Notes: generated by a model from the letters alone, not told the origin. 64,000 bases of DNA from Aquimarina spinulae (GCF_943373825.1 NZ_CALSBP010000001.1:558001-622000), one strand, 5' to 3'. Shown: positions 45,676 to 55,123, numbered from the stretch's first letter. Numbers and translations: made by a program.

Positions 45676-46387
45676 TGTGTAATAGTCGAATTTTTGATGA
45701 TGTGTTGTATTTATCTATTTCGATAATCCTGTAACCAAAAACAGTAGTATTGATTTCTATAGTATTTAGAGTTTTTTCTACTTGATAAGAAACAGCAGGA
45801 GTAATGTGTTGCGTAATATTTTTATGAAGTACAGTACTCTCCATATGATAGTGCCCACAAAAAATTGTAATCTTATTTGGGCGATTCTCTAATAGAGAGA
45901 TTACACTCGCTCTGTTTTTAAGTTTTCCAATTTCATCAACTTTCAAATTAAGACCAATAATGGGATGATGTACAAAAATGATAATCGGGGTTGTCGAAAT
46001 AAGTTCTTTTTCAAGCCATAACAATTGTTTCTCATCAATTATTCCTTCTGAGGAATCTAAGTATATGAATTTGTAATACTCTGTTATAGTGCTGCTGTAT
46101 AATTTTTCTGAATCGTAATCAGCACCTTTGTTATAATATTTTGAAATTTCAGAAAACGTATCATGATTCCCCAAAGTAATTGATAAGGCCTTAGTTTTAA
46201 GTTGTTCGAAGAAATATGGGATTCCTTTGTTTTCGCCAATGTCTCCTGTACAAACAATCCTGGTAATCTTTTTATCTTCTATATCCTTTACAATACTGTC
46301 GAATTTTTTTCTAGCCAGTATGCCATTTTTTAATGGGTATTCTTCATCTAAATGCAAATCGGTTATATGTGCTATTTTTTCATACAT
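45665..46387 (-). CDS. Calcineurin-like metallophosphoesterase
   Basis: About 240 residues from the ATG at 46387 (MYEKIAHITDLHLD). The five motifs are DLH (ITDLHLD), GDIGE, GNHD (TLGNHDTF), H (VHHPIIG) and GHYH (CGHYHMES). The compact size fits class III phosphodiesterases of the CpdA/GpdQ type; the substrate may be a cyclic nucleotide or phosphodiester. It lies downstream of an AraC regulator (69 bp), probably under its control. Confidence 0.88.
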   Translation of the reverse strand: MYEKIAHITDLHLDEEYPLKNGILARKKFDSIVKDIEDKKITRIVCTGDIGENKGIPYFFEQLKTKALSITLGNHDTFSEISKYYNKGADYDSEKLYSSTITEYYKFIYLDSSEGIIDEKQLLWLEKELISTTPIIIFVHHPIIGLNLKVDEIGKLKNRASVISLLENRPNKITIFCGHYHMESTVLHKNITQHITPAVSYQVEKTLNTIEINTTVFGYRIIEIDKYNTSSKIRLLHNAN

Positions 46388-46436
46388 AAACTTTTGTTTT
46401 AATGAGAACAAAAATAGATATGCATTGTATGATGGA

Positions 46437-46463
46437 TTTATAAAATCTTGCGGATTTTATAAA
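46437..46463. promoter_or_regulatory. Perfect 11-bp inverted repeat over the AraC stop codon
   Basis: TTTATAAAATC, TTGCG loop, GATTTTATAAA. It overlaps the end of the AraC gene (stop at 46457-46459). A T run follows only on the plus strand, so it may be an mRNA end or stability element between the two leftward genes. Confidence 0.5.
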
Positions 46464-47308
46464 TTTTTTCTGTATTGAGTAGGAGTAGAGCCTGTGTGTT
46501 TTTTAAATAGGTTAGAGAAGTAAGACGTATTATCAAAACCACATTCGATGGCAATTTCAAAAATAGAATCTTTAGAATATCGTAATCTATGCTTTGCTTT
46601 TGCTAAACGAATAGTAGTTAAATATCCCAACGGCGTAGTCCCGTTAATTTCGGTGAATAATCGGTGTAAATAATACTTGCTGATACCAATATCTCTACTC
46701 ATACTCTCTAGCGAGATATCTTCACTAATACTATCATTTAAATATTCTTTGGTTACCGAAATTAATTTAAACAGTTCTTTTTTTGTATTGTGTTTTACTA
46801 TTTTTAATGTTGCAAACCCGGTATCAATATTAGCTTGTTCTTGTACAATTGCCTCAGAGATACGAATGAATAAATTCTCCATTTGTCGATTAAAATCGAG
46901 TAGGTTATGCTCATAGAGATTAGTGATTTTATCCAATAAAAACCCTACTTCATTATTTGATTTTTTCTGAGTCACTTCAAGAAATTCAAGTTGTGATGTA
47001 TCATTAGTGTGGTATTTGTATATTTCACTGATTAGTTTTGGGGATAAAAAGAAAGATAATCCTTTTGTCCCTTTTTTTGCTTCGGTAGTAATGCAGCTAT
47101 TATTATTTATAATTAGATATTGATTTTTTGTAATCTTAATGTCTTGATTGTCGAAATTATAGTATTTAGTTCCTTCGATAACATACTTTAAAGAATATGT
47201 AGAGGCATATGATATAGAAATATCATCATGGTGCTTAGCGTATAGTATCTTATTCTCTAATTGATTTGTAAATGTTGGAGTAGTTGTTATTTCTTCAAGT
47301 TTTATCAT
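46457..47308 (-). CDS. AraC family transcriptional regulator
   Basis: 283 residues. An N-terminal cupin-like sensor (about 1-160) precedes the two helix-turn-helix motifs, SLESMSRDIGISKYYLHRLF and DSIFEIAIECGFDNTSYFSN, ending in KKHTGSTPTQYRKN. It is probably soluble. It is the first gene of a leftward group with the phosphoesterase and the DUF7220 protein. Confidence 0.9.
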   Translation of the reverse strand: MIKLEEITTTPTFTNQLENKILYAKHHDDISISYASTYSLKYVIEGTKYYNFDNQDIKITKNQYLIINNNSCITTEAKKGTKGLSFFLSPKLISEIYKYHTNDTSQLEFLEVTQKKSNNEVGFLLDKITNLYEHNLLDFNRQMENLFIRISEAIVQEQANIDTGFATLKIVKHNTKKELFKLISVTKEYLNDSISEDISLESMSRDIGISKYYLHRLFTEINGTTPLGYLTTIRLAKAKHRLRYSKDSIFEIAIECGFDNTSYFSNLFKKHTGSTPTQYRKNL

Positions 47309-47419
47309 AAAATAAAATCAATTATAAATCAAAAGATTTGATGTATAGCGTTTAAAGCATTAAACTTATGATTAATTACCAAAACTGTATTAATTATGAT
47401 CACTGTTACAAAGCGTTTT

Positions 47420-48193
47420 TTATTTTAAAATTTTGCTCATTACTTTATCATATCGTGTGTCCATACAAACACTAATATCTGTTGTCATAAATTTCCCATT
47501 ATAGAAAAGGCTAAAAATGGTTGCCGGACTTGGAGCAGATTGAGCCTGTTTCATGGTTTCTAATTTAATTATTTTTAATGGAATTTTTCTTTTTTTTGCA
47601 GTTTCGATCAGAGAGTTTTTTGCGTGAAACTCTGCAAAAGGGCAACGATTAGAATAATAAACTACAATTCCATTTTTTTCAGAACATTCTCCGCTTTTTA
47701 CAGATTCATTAAATTTTGGCAATTCGGCTTTCGGATTTATTTTTTTTGCTAAAAGACTAAATCCACTCGAAATTCTTTCAATCTCCTCAAACCCTTGCTT
47801 TAGAAACCATTTTGTATCACTCATAAAATGAAACTTCTTAGTACCTACAACGGTGACTAACCCATCTTTTCCTTGACTCTTGGCGTCGTCAATTGCTGTT
47901 TTTAAGAGTTCTTTTCCATATCCATTCTTTTTGAATTTTCCAGACACCCAAAAGCAATTAATATTCAGGTAATTAGATGCTTTAATTGGAATCCAGGCAT
48001 TTTCTGCGGGGCCGTATTCTATAAATACTTTCGCTCTTTCATTAATTCGCCTAAATACATATCCGTTATTGAATTCTTTAGTCAACCAATCTTTTTTGGC
48101 CTGATAACTATCAGAACATTTCTTATCAGATATTGCGCAGCAAATATGCTCTGTCGATATGTTTTCTGTATTTAAATCGATTAACTGTTCCAT
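47420..48193 (-). CDS. GNAT acetyltransferase with YoaP-like C-terminal domain
   Basis: 257 residues. The N-terminal half (about 20-150) is a GNAT fold with the CoA-binding loop NGYGKELLKTAIDDAK. The C-terminal part, IVVYYSNRCPFAEFHAKNSLIETAKKR, resembles the thioredoxin-like YoaP domain with a CPFA motif. The fusion is known in Firmicutes and Bacteroidota; the acceptor is not known. Monocistronic. Confidence 0.85.
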   Translation of the reverse strand: MEQLIDLNTENISTEHICCAISDKKCSDSYQAKKDWLTKEFNNGYVFRRINERAKVFIEYGPAENAWIPIKASNYLNINCFWVSGKFKKNGYGKELLKTAIDDAKSQGKDGLVTVVGTKKFHFMSDTKWFLKQGFEEIERISSGFSLLAKKINPKAELPKFNESVKSGECSEKNGIVVYYSNRCPFAEFHAKNSLIETAKKRKIPLKIIKLETMKQAQSAPSPATIFSLFYNGKFMTTDISVCMDTRYDKVMSKILK

Positions 48194-48349
48194 TTTTGCT
48201 TTTTTTCTTAATGAAGCCTAATGTAAATGTATGTGTTTAAGTAAGAAAAACATAGCTGTATCAATTGATTATTCAGTATCTATCTTATATTTCAGCATGA
48301 TCTCTTATTTTTTTGGATTAGGGGGGCTTTTTATATCTACAAATTTAGT

Positions 48350-48372
48350 TGACTTGATAGATGATCAAGTCA
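48350..48372. repeat. Perfect 9-bp inverted repeat after the 87-aa membrane protein gene
   Basis: TGACTTGAT, AGATG loop, ATCAAGTCA. It ends 16 bp past the stop codon of the leftward gene at 48389. There is no T run, so it is either a factor-dependent terminator or a protein-binding site. Confidence 0.5.
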
Positions 48373-48388
48373 CCTCTTGTTACCTCTT

Positions 48389-48649
48389 CTAATTAGAGCG
48401 TACCGATTTAAATTTACCAATAAATAGTGTGATTAGTAGTATTCCTATTCCTATAAATGAGCCTTTAGCCAGATCAGATAATTCTATATAATGCGAAAAT
48501 ATTTGCGTGAATGCAATTACCAGTAACCCCATTGATAATAGCATTAATGATTTTTTTCTAATCATACTATCTATTTTTATTGTTTTCATAATTAGTATTT
48601 CAATAATACTATTTGTTACAGCATTTATTTCAAATTTTGAGTTGTTCAT
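48389..48649 (-). CDS. Small two-helix membrane protein
   Basis: About 86 residues from the ATG at 48649, which overlaps the previous stop as ATGA, a sign of coupled translation. A start 18 bp upstream is possible but gives a larger overlap. Two membrane helices (LMLLSMGLLVIAFTQIF, GSFIGIGILLITLFIGKF) and an N-terminal polar region of about 40 residues. No family was recognised. Confidence 0.55.
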   Translation of the reverse strand: MNNSKFEINAVTNSIIEILIMKTIKIDSMIRKKSLMLLSMGLLVIAFTQIFSHYIELSDLAKGSFIGIGILLITLFIGKFKSVRSN

Positions 48650-49047
48650 TCCCTTTTCATCTTCCATTTTTTTAATCCACCAAAAAAATATAGAAACCCT
48701 ATTAGTGTTGCCAAAATTCCCATAGTAGGAAAAAAACCATTCAGCATAGAAAAAAACAACTCTGAAATACCGCGTAATAGATAAATTCCTGCTATTAGAA
48801 ATACGCCAATTTTTAAAAATGGAAGTTTCTTAAATGTATTACCGGCAGAAAGCCCATATAACCCAAATACAAAAAACACTGTTGTAACCAGAAGAGTTGC
48901 TACGTATGGGATAGAAAAATGAATTTGTGACAATTCTGCCATTTTTTCATCAATTCCAAAAACCCTAAAAACCTTTTCGATCCAAAACAAGGCGATTAAG
49001 TGAGTAATTGCTATTCCTATATTTAAATATCCTCCCAGCTTTAACAT
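48646..49047 (-). CDS. Four-helix membrane protein of unknown function
   Basis: 133 residues with four hydrophobic segments (GGYLNIGIAITHLIALFW, VATLLVTTVFFVFGLYG, IGVFLIAGIYLLRGI, GILATLIGFLYFFGG). It has some resemblance to DUF4345-like proteins but the match is weak. It is 12 bp after the FAD monooxygenase gene in the same operon, so it may help in transport of the monooxygenase substrate or product. Confidence 0.6.
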   Translation of the reverse strand: MLKLGGYLNIGIAITHLIALFWIEKVFRVFGIDEKMAELSQIHFSIPYVATLLVTTVFFVFGLYGLSAGNTFKKLPFLKIGVFLIAGIYLLRGISELFFSMLNGFFPTMGILATLIGFLYFFGGLKKWKMKRE

Positions 49048-49059
49048 ATTTTCTGTCTT

Positions 49060-50238
49060 TTAATTTTTTCGATTTTCGACAATAGTCTTATCTAGTTGGT
49101 ACAATTCAACCATTTGCTTTTGCATAAACTTTTCTGGTGTATATTTTAGGATAAAATTTCTAATGATTTCATTAAATCGATTTGTTATTGCAATTTTTGA
49201 TGTAATCCTGGATTGCTTAACTAATTTTTCGACTTTCGATTTTCTATACGTGTAAAAATCATTGTAAGCAGTTTCTAAGCTACTAGATTTTTTAATGAAG
49301 TTAACTATATAAAAAGCATCTTCGATTGCTTGAGCACCACCTTGTCCCAAATCAGGAGTCATACTATGTGCTGCATCACCAATAAGGCAAATATTTTGTG
49401 TATTCCATTTTTGTAGCAGCTCTAAATCCGAAAGGTCGCCTCTAATGATTTTGTCGATTGATGTATTTTTAATCAAGTCATTAACGAGGGGATGATACCC
49501 CGAAAACATATTCGTTAATTTGTCCTTTAGGTTTTCTCTATCATCCTGCAAATTAGGTTCGCTTAATTTTACGGCAAACCAATATACTTTTCCTTCAGAT
49601 ATTTTAGATATTCCGAATTGAAACTTTTGCCCCCATAACGTAAAACCAACCGATTGTAGTTCGCTATTTAAATTATAATCAGAAACCCCTCTCCAGCAAG
49701 TTTGCCCGGTATACCTTATTTTACTATTAGGAAATAATTGTTTTCTTACACCAGAATTAATACCGTCTGCACCAATAATGGATCTGGTTTGAATTGAAGT
49801 CCCGTCTGTAAAATTAACTTTTAGGGATTTGTCACTATTTTGGAAATATTCTTTGAAGGTTTTATTAAGTTCTATATTTTCCTGCTTTACGTATTTGTAT
49901 AAAATTTGCTGTAGTTTTCCTCTATGAATTGCCATTGTAGTGTATCCAAATTTTTCTTGAACAAACTTCTGGTCAGAGTTGGATATTGGTTTTAATTTGT
50001 GATCAGCTACTAAAATTCGGTTGAAACTATTTCCAGAATCTCGAATTTCTTTTAATAACTCAGGATTAATCCACTCTAATACTTGTAGTGCATTTGGTGA
50101 TAACCATATTCCGGCTCCTACTACTTTTAAAGACGCTGCTCTTTCGTATAATGTATAGGGAATATTTAATTTATCAAAGGATAGCGCTGTTACAAATCCT
50201 CCTATTCCTCCTCCAATGATTGATATATTATTTGCCAT
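49060..50238 (-). CDS. FAD-dependent class A flavoprotein monooxygenase
   Basis: 392 residues. N-terminal Rossmann motif IIGGGIGGFVTALSF, middle DG motif (GADGINSGVRKQLF) and GD motif (LIGDAAHSMTPDLGQGGAQAIEDA) are all present, so it is a single-component hydroxylase of the salicylate/zeaxanthin-epoxidase type. The substrate may be an aromatic or antibiotic; TetX-type inactivation cannot be excluded. First gene of the operon. Confidence 0.9.
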   Translation of the reverse strand: MANNISIIGGGIGGFVTALSFDKLNIPYTLYERAASLKVVGAGIWLSPNALQVLEWINPELLKEIRDSGNSFNRILVADHKLKPISNSDQKFVQEKFGYTTMAIHRGKLQQILYKYVKQENIELNKTFKEYFQNSDKSLKVNFTDGTSIQTRSIIGADGINSGVRKQLFPNSKIRYTGQTCWRGVSDYNLNSELQSVGFTLWGQKFQFGISKISEGKVYWFAVKLSEPNLQDDRENLKDKLTNMFSGYHPLVNDLIKNTSIDKIIRGDLSDLELLQKWNTQNICLIGDAAHSMTPDLGQGGAQAIEDAFYIVNFIKKSSSLETAYNDFYTYRKSKVEKLVKQSRITSKIAITNRFNEIIRNFILKYTPEKFMQKQMVELYQLDKTIVENRKN

Positions 50239-50363
50239 TATTTTGTATTACCAGTAAATCCCCTATTTTTTTAACCTACCAAGTTCTTCTAATGATATGA
50301 ATTTGTTTCACCTTAGATGTATACAAAGGTCAGTTCAAATTATTAGTTATCATTTGATATAGA

Positions 50364-50945
50364 TCAAATTTTGCTATTAAGTTTTCGTATTCTACTCAAC
50401 GTTTCAAGAGTTATTCCCAGGAAGGATGCAATATGTGTTAATGCTATTCTTTGGGTAATATTTGGATAAGCAGATAAAAGGCTTTGGTATTTTTGTTCGG
50501 CAGATTGAAACTGAATAGAAACAATTCGTGCCTGAAGTTTTAGCATTGTCATAGTCGCAACTGTTTTACTTAATCGCTCAAAATCGTGATGCTTATCAGA
50601 TAATTTTAAAGTACTATCTCTAGAGACTTCTAATAGTATAGTATCTTCTAGTACTTCTATATAATGTGGACTCGGAATGTTTTGAAAAAAACTATTGATA
50701 GCACAAATAAAATCCTTTTCAAAAGCAAACCAATCGGTAATATCTTTTCCGTCATTTAAATAATAAGCCCTGGCACAACCACTTACAATAAAAAAGGCCT
50801 TATCAGAATATTGTCCTTCCTTTACTATTGCATCTCCTTTTTTAAGATTTAATATTTTAGAATGATTAGAGAATTCTAATTTACATGCCGAAGTTAAAGG
50901 AGAATACTTCTCGCTAATCAGATCTATGATTTCTTCCTTATTCAT
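50364..50945 (-). CDS. Crp/Fnr family transcriptional regulator
   Basis: About 193 residues from the ATG at 50945 (MNKEEIIDLISEKY); the longer frame opens at a TTG. A cyclic-nucleotide-binding-like beta-roll (about 25-140, VKEGQYSDKAFFIVSGCARA) precedes a short winged helix (RIALTHIASFLGITLETLSRIRK). It contains ITDWFAFEKDF, shared with the paralogue at 62166 (ITDWFALENDF). It lies 125 bp upstream of the FAD monooxygenase gene, on the same strand. Confidence 0.88.
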   Translation of the reverse strand: MNKEEIIDLISEKYSPLTSACKLEFSNHSKILNLKKGDAIVKEGQYSDKAFFIVSGCARAYYLNDGKDITDWFAFEKDFICAINSFFQNIPSPHYIEVLEDTILLEVSRDSTLKLSDKHHDFERLSKTVATMTMLKLQARIVSIQFQSAEQKYQSLLSAYPNITQRIALTHIASFLGITLETLSRIRKLNSKI

Positions 50946-51023
50946 AAATGTAGTATTTGGGTTCAAGAATTTTTAGAAAGAAGAAGAACAAGTAATTATT
51001 AATAGCCATTTTAAGTATGTATT

Positions 51024-51752
51024 TTATTTTTTTGGTAGATACAATTTCATATTTTCAATTTCTAGTTTGTCTAAATGCCCCATTTTACTTTTATCTTTTG
51101 TAATTAAGTGCATATGTAGATATGAATCGTGATGTGTAAAAACTCCTTTATGCTTGGTCGAGAAAAATCCAACAATTTCGGTCTCTTCGTTTTTTAGTTC
51201 ATAATTTGTCTGTCCTTGGTGAGCTTCATCTGGTGAAGAAACTTTTGTGCCTTCAGGCAGGTTTTGAACGTGAATGATTGCCTTTGAAACATTTCCAATT
51301 AGCTTGAAAGCAAATGGTCGTTTGTTTTCGGTTGTTCTCTCGTCAATAAACTTCTCTAGGTCCTGGGTTGTTGTAATATTTGAAGGTAATTCAATTTCAT
51401 CCCATTCGTTTATATTTGCATAAACAAAGAAAGGTGCTGAAACATTAAACCTTTTTTCAACTACCATAGTAGAATCAGAAGTTACTTTAGAAACGTAGTT
51501 TTGTCCGTTATTAATCAGTAGTTCACCTGTGAGATAACTTTCAGGTCCAAGTCCGTAAAGTCCTTTTTTGTTCGAAATGGTGTCAAGGTCAATACTGCTA
51601 CTCAACTCTCCTTTCCACATCACATTTTTCATCGCTCCAACAATTATTATGTCAGAATAGGTATCATCCGAAATGGTTTCTTTTTTAACCGAATTGCAAC
51701 TTAACAACACTCCGGATACAAATAGTCTGATTACTACTTTTTTTATGATCAT
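51024..51752 (-). CDS. budA: Acetolactate decarboxylase with lipoprotein signal
   Basis: 242 residues. Three zinc-ligand histidines, H213 and H215 (LHMHLI) and H226 (GHLDKLE), have the spacing of AlsD/BudA (194, 196, 207 in Bacillus brevis), and GLYGLGPESYLTGELL and the EAHQGQ segment are characteristic. It converts alpha-acetolactate to acetoin. An N-terminal signal with lipobox (LFVSGVLLSCNS) places it outside the cytoplasm, unlike most. No acetolactate synthase gene lies nearby. Confidence 0.9.
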   Translation of the reverse strand: MIIKKVVIRLFVSGVLLSCNSVKKETISDDTYSDIIIVGAMKNVMWKGELSSSIDLDTISNKKGLYGLGPESYLTGELLINNGQNYVSKVTSDSTMVVEKRFNVSAPFFVYANINEWDEIELPSNITTTQDLEKFIDERTTENKRPFAFKLIGNVSKAIIHVQNLPEGTKVSSPDEAHQGQTNYELKNEETEIVGFFSTKHKGVFTHHDSYLHMHLITKDKSKMGHLDKLEIENMKLYLPKK

Positions 51753-51799
51753 TTATTTCTTGTTTGTCCTTTTTTAAATCACTTCAATAAATACAAGCT

Positions 51800-52237
51800 T
51801 TATGATATTGCATTTTCTGTAAAAGTTTTTTCCATGATTACATATTCAATTCCACCTTTCTTAAATTTTTTATCTGTAGGTTTTAAGCCAAATCTCTCAT
51901 AGAATTTTGATTTTTCTATTCGAGCATTACACCATAATTTTTTAATGCCTTCTTTCTTTATTAAATCTATTATATTTTTTAATAGAATTGTTCCATATCC
52001 TAATCCTTGAAATTCAATTAATGTTGCGAATTTTCTAAATTGCACTTCATTTCTCTCTACGAATAAGGATATTATTGATGTTATTTCTCCATTTACAAAT
52101 AAACCAAAATGCCTCGCATGTTTATCATTTGGCAATTCTACATATGCTATCGGTTTATTTGGCCACATAACTTTATGTCGAATTGGTAAAGTTTCGGAGG
52201 AGGTAATTTGTTTAATTTCAAGAATTTTATTTTTCAT
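51800..52237 (-). CDS. GNAT family N-acetyltransferase
   Basis: 145 residues. The motif A region FQGLGYGTILLKNIIDLIKKEG holds the CoA-pyrophosphate loop (Q-x-x-G-x-G), followed by LWCNARIEKSKFYERFGLKP. The short N-terminus (RHKVMWPNKPIAYVEL) resembles small Bacteroidota GNATs. The acceptor is unknown. Single gene, 18 bp downstream of a DUF3592 protein gene. Confidence 0.85.
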   Translation of the reverse strand: MKNKILEIKQITSSETLPIRHKVMWPNKPIAYVELPNDKHARHFGLFVNGEITSIISLFVERNEVQFRKFATLIEFQGLGYGTILLKNIIDLIKKEGIKKLWCNARIEKSKFYERFGLKPTDKKFKKGGIEYVIMEKTFTENAIS

Positions 52238-52255
52238 TTATAATTGGTGGTTTTA

Positions 52256-52675
52256 CTAGATTTTGATAATCAACCACACCATTCCGATTCCAGAAGATAA
52301 AACCCCGCCTATTATAAAAATCATTGGAAAATAGTTTTTCCAAAACTCACTATTCATCATTATTTCGTATTGATTACCTTTTTTTAAGTATATAATATCA
52401 ATCAACTGATTAATCCGTTTTGGATCTGAACTAGAGTTCAATTTTTGTGTTGTTTCTATTCCATTTATGTCAGTAAACCTTACAATCGGAAAATGATATA
52501 CACTAGAATATCCATCAATATCTTCACTACGTTCTTTAATAAAGTCAACTATTTCTGCTTTTGTTTTAATTCCGTTGGTTTCAATTCTAAGGTTTGAATT
52601 TCGGATATAATACCCAGCATATAAAAATCCACCACCTACTATTAAAAAAACAAAAGCCCCGATTAGATTTTCCAT
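52256..52675 (-). CDS. DUF3592-like membrane protein
   Basis: 139 residues. Two membrane helices at the ends (LIGAFVFLIVGGGFLYAGYYI, FPMIFIIGGVLSSGIGMVWLI) enclose a beta-rich domain that begins GIKTKAEIVDF and continues with VRFTDINGIET, as in DUF3592. Function unknown. The GNAT gene follows. Confidence 0.75.
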   Translation of the reverse strand: MENLIGAFVFLIVGGGFLYAGYYIRNSNLRIETNGIKTKAEIVDFIKERSEDIDGYSSVYHFPIVRFTDINGIETTQKLNSSSDPKRINQLIDIIYLKKGNQYEIMMNSEFWKNYFPMIFIIGGVLSSGIGMVWLIIKI

Positions 52676-52836
52676 TTCAATTATTAATTATTCAAAATAC
52701 CAAATATATGAATAAGAGTAAGGTAAATAGACTTAAATCGATCAATCGTACTACATTTTTTTCATCCCTATTAAACAGATAAAATTCAGTACTAAATTAC
52801 TCTGGTTTTATAAAGTATAATATTATGTGCTCGTTT

Positions 52837-53250
52837 TTACTTTTCTGCGATTAATTCGATCCGTTCACAATTTAACCGAAACATTTTTCCGTTTTCAAAA
52901 AGATAAATAATATCATCATTTTCATTTGGTATAGAACGCTCCATAGTTCCATCATTTATTTCACGCATCGATTTGGGAAAAAATGTAATTACACTTATTA
53001 TGTTTTCGTCTTGTGGAAATTTATGATTATCTCCATCAATTGAATTTTGGAAATTGACATTTTGATGAATAAAAGTGAGTTTATTGTACTCATTTTCATG
53101 AACCCAATCTCCATGTGATTTGATAAATACAATTCGAACAGTGTTATCTAACTCTAATATTTCTTTGAATTCAAAATTATTATGCAAGTCAATATGAATT
53201 CCATTTAATTGGACTGCATAGTTTTCTTCAATTTTAAAGTTTATGTCCAT
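52837..53250 (-). CDS. Uncharacterised cytoplasmic protein
   Basis: 137 residues, no signal or membrane part. All-beta look with several aromatic residues (HGDWVHENEYNKLTFIHQN). No family recognised; the composition resembles immunity-type proteins of Bacteroidota but this is only an impression. It starts 6 bp after the 75-aa DUF7660-like gene, probably as a two-gene unit. Confidence 0.6.
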   Translation of the reverse strand: MDINFKIEENYAVQLNGIHIDLHNNFEFKEILELDNTVRIVFIKSHGDWVHENEYNKLTFIHQNVNFQNSIDGDNHKFPQDENIISVITFFPKSMREINDGTMERSIPNENDDIIYLFENGKMFRLNCERIELIAEK

Positions 53251-53256
53251 TAATCA

Positions 53257-53484
53257 TCATTCATAAACCGAAGCACCTTTTAAAATATGCATAAAGTTTT
53301 CCCAAGTTGGTTGGTCTGCATCAATATTCATTTCCATATTATCATAAAAGCCCTGAATGTCTTCTGTGTACGCAATCATACTTTCTAAAAAATCAGAAAG
53401 ATTACTATTTTCCCATTCAGATTGATTGTTATCAAAATCGGTTTTAAACTCTTCAAGAAATTTTATGAATTCAATTCTTGTCAT
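53257..53484 (-). CDS. DUF7660-like small protein
   Basis: 75 residues, acidic. FLEEFKTDFDNNQSEWEN, LSDFLESM and the ending ILKGASVYE fit DUF7660, a family often found near immunity-like genes. The function is not known. First gene of a two-gene unit. Confidence 0.6.
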   Translation of the reverse strand: MTRIEFIKFLEEFKTDFDNNQSEWENSNLSDFLESMIAYTEDIQGFYDNMEMNIDADQPTWENFMHILKGASVYE

Positions 53485-53560
53485 TACATTTCTTTTATAT
53501 AAGTAGCTAAATTAGTAAATCTTTAAGGATACTGTGATATTTAAATCCTTAACAGAATTG

Positions 53561-53604
53561 CGAGAGCCTCAACGCGTTGATTATACATTGCGTTGGGCTA
53601 CTCG
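53561..53604. repeat. Imperfect 15-bp inverted repeat after the Lnt-like gene
   Basis: CGAGAGCCTCAACGC and GCGTTGGGCTACTCG pair with two mismatches and two G-T pairs around a 14-nt loop. It lies 25 bp past the Lnt-like stop codon and is more GC-rich than its surroundings. Probably a terminator, without a clear T run. Confidence 0.5.
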
Positions 53605-53629
53605 ATAGGGTAATTTACTTTTTCTTAGT

Positions 53630-55123
53630 CTAACTCTTTTCCTTTCTTTTTACTATGGACAATCTTTTTAGTTTAATTATTACTACAATAAACATTAGTA
53701 AGCAATAATAAATAAAAATATCACCTATAAGAGAATACATAGTCGTAGTTCCTTTTGTTGGTAGTTGCGTTATGAGCACCTTACTATTAGCTGTAAAATG
53801 ATCCATTTCACTAAGTGTTTTTCCTGTATAATTAAAGCCAGCTGATAATCCAAAACTTGTTTGGCGCACCAGGTTAAAACCTTGTTCTATGGCTCTAAAT
53901 TTTGCCATATTGGTATGAATGGGGTCAATGCCTTTCCAATCATTACTTGGTACTAACATGATATCTGTCCCTTTAGCTTGTTTTAAATATTCAGGAAAAT
54001 CCATATCAAAACAAATCGCTGATCCAATTGTTCCATAAGGCGTTTTTGATTTTTGAATGGTAGAACCTTTTATATTACTCATAGTGGCTTCCCCACCAGG
54101 AACAGGAATCACTTTCCAATAATCGATAGTCGTTTTACCATTTGGGTCAAATAGAACAAATTTGTTTTCTAAAGGTTTATCGTTAGTAGGATCAATAACG
54201 GCAACGGCTGCGCCAAGATATATTTCATTTTCCTTAGCCATTAAACTAGCAGATTCATATATTTCGTTTTCATCTTCTTTTAAAACAAGAGCATTCCCTT
54301 CTGCCCAAAACACTATTTTTGCTCCCGCCTTGGCTTCTTTTAAACTTCTATCTAATAAGTTATGATTTAAATCGAAAGCCTGTTTTTTAAATTTTTCTTT
54401 ACCACCTTCCAAATTAAGACCATAAAAATCGTTATCGTAGATTCGTAAGTTATCCATGGCAGAAATAGAAGCTATTCTGATGGTCTCGGCGTTAGGTTTT
54501 TGAAATAGTAAACGATAACCACCATATCCTAGCGTTAGTCCGATAGTCACACTATATATCAAAATCCCTTTTTTAACTTTTACCCATTGTAACTCCTGAA
54601 TTAGTATCCAATTGATTATGGAAGCAAACCAGCCTATCAAAAAAGTAATATACCCCATTCCAAAAACAGAAACCGACTGTAATAAAACATTTTGTGATTG
54701 TTGTGTATAGGCTATGTGCCCCCAACTGCCATAGGGTAGAAATTGACTACTTACATATTCTACAAGAACTAATGCTGTAGGGAAGATTAGTGTATGTAAA
54801 AACGTGTTCCGATTTTTTGAAAAAAATGAATCTATAAGATAGGGTATTGTGGCTATTAATCCGTAGGGAGCCATTATAAGGGCATACATGAGAAAGGGAA
54901 ATGGAAGAATCTCAGAATTCTGAAATAGAGTTGCAATTACTAACAACACACACGCTAACAAAAAGCCTTTAATAACAGAGAGCTGACGAACTGCATAAAG
55001 TAACATAGTGATCGAAATCCACGGAGCAAAAAATATGGTGTAACTACCATTTGAAATAAGGAGTACTAATAGTAGTGTTACTAAAAATGTTAATTTACTG
55101 AGTTTATTGTTTACTATTTTCAT
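53630..55123 (-). CDS. Apolipoprotein N-acyltransferase-like protein (nitrilase superfamily)
   Basis: About 497 residues from the ATG at 55123. Seven or eight N-terminal and one C-terminal membrane segments enclose a carbon-nitrogen hydrolase domain with a complete triad: Glu in FWAEGNAL, Lys in YWKVIPVPGG and C371 in GSAICFDMDFP. Topology is that of Lnt, but the motifs differ (Lnt normally has PETALP), so it may be a divergent or dedicated acyltransferase. The LytTR regulator gene lies 157 bp upstream. Confidence 0.82.
   Translation of the reverse strand: MKIVNNKLSKLTFLVTLLLVLLISNGSYTIFFAPWISITMLLYAVRQLSVIKGFLLACVLLVIATLFQNSEILPFPFLMYALIMAPYGLIATIPYLIDSFFSKNRNTFLHTLIFPTALVLVEYVSSQFLPYGSWGHIAYTQQSQNVLLQSVSVFGMGYITFLIGWFASIINWILIQELQWVKVKKGILIYSVTIGLTLGYGGYRLLFQKPNAETIRIASISAMDNLRIYDNDFYGLNLEGGKEKFKKQAFDLNHNLLDRSLKEAKAGAKIVFWAEGNALVLKEDENEIYESASLMAKENEIYLGAAVAVIDPTNDKPLENKFVLFDPNGKTTIDYWKVIPVPGGEATMSNIKGSTIQKSKTPYGTIGSAICFDMDFPEYLKQAKGTDIMLVPSNDWKGIDPIHTNMAKFRAIEQGFNLVRQTSFGLSAGFNYTGKTLSEMDHFTANSKVLITQLPTKGTTTMYSLIGDIFIYYCLLMFIVVIIKLKRLSIVKRKEKS

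Noticed and set aside
53561-53604. Possible integron attC site (GTTGGGC fits GTTRRRY, GC-rich imperfect hairpin among small accessory genes)
   Set aside because: The matching RYYYAAC box is not exact, no similar site lies between the neighbouring small genes, and no integrase gene is in the window.
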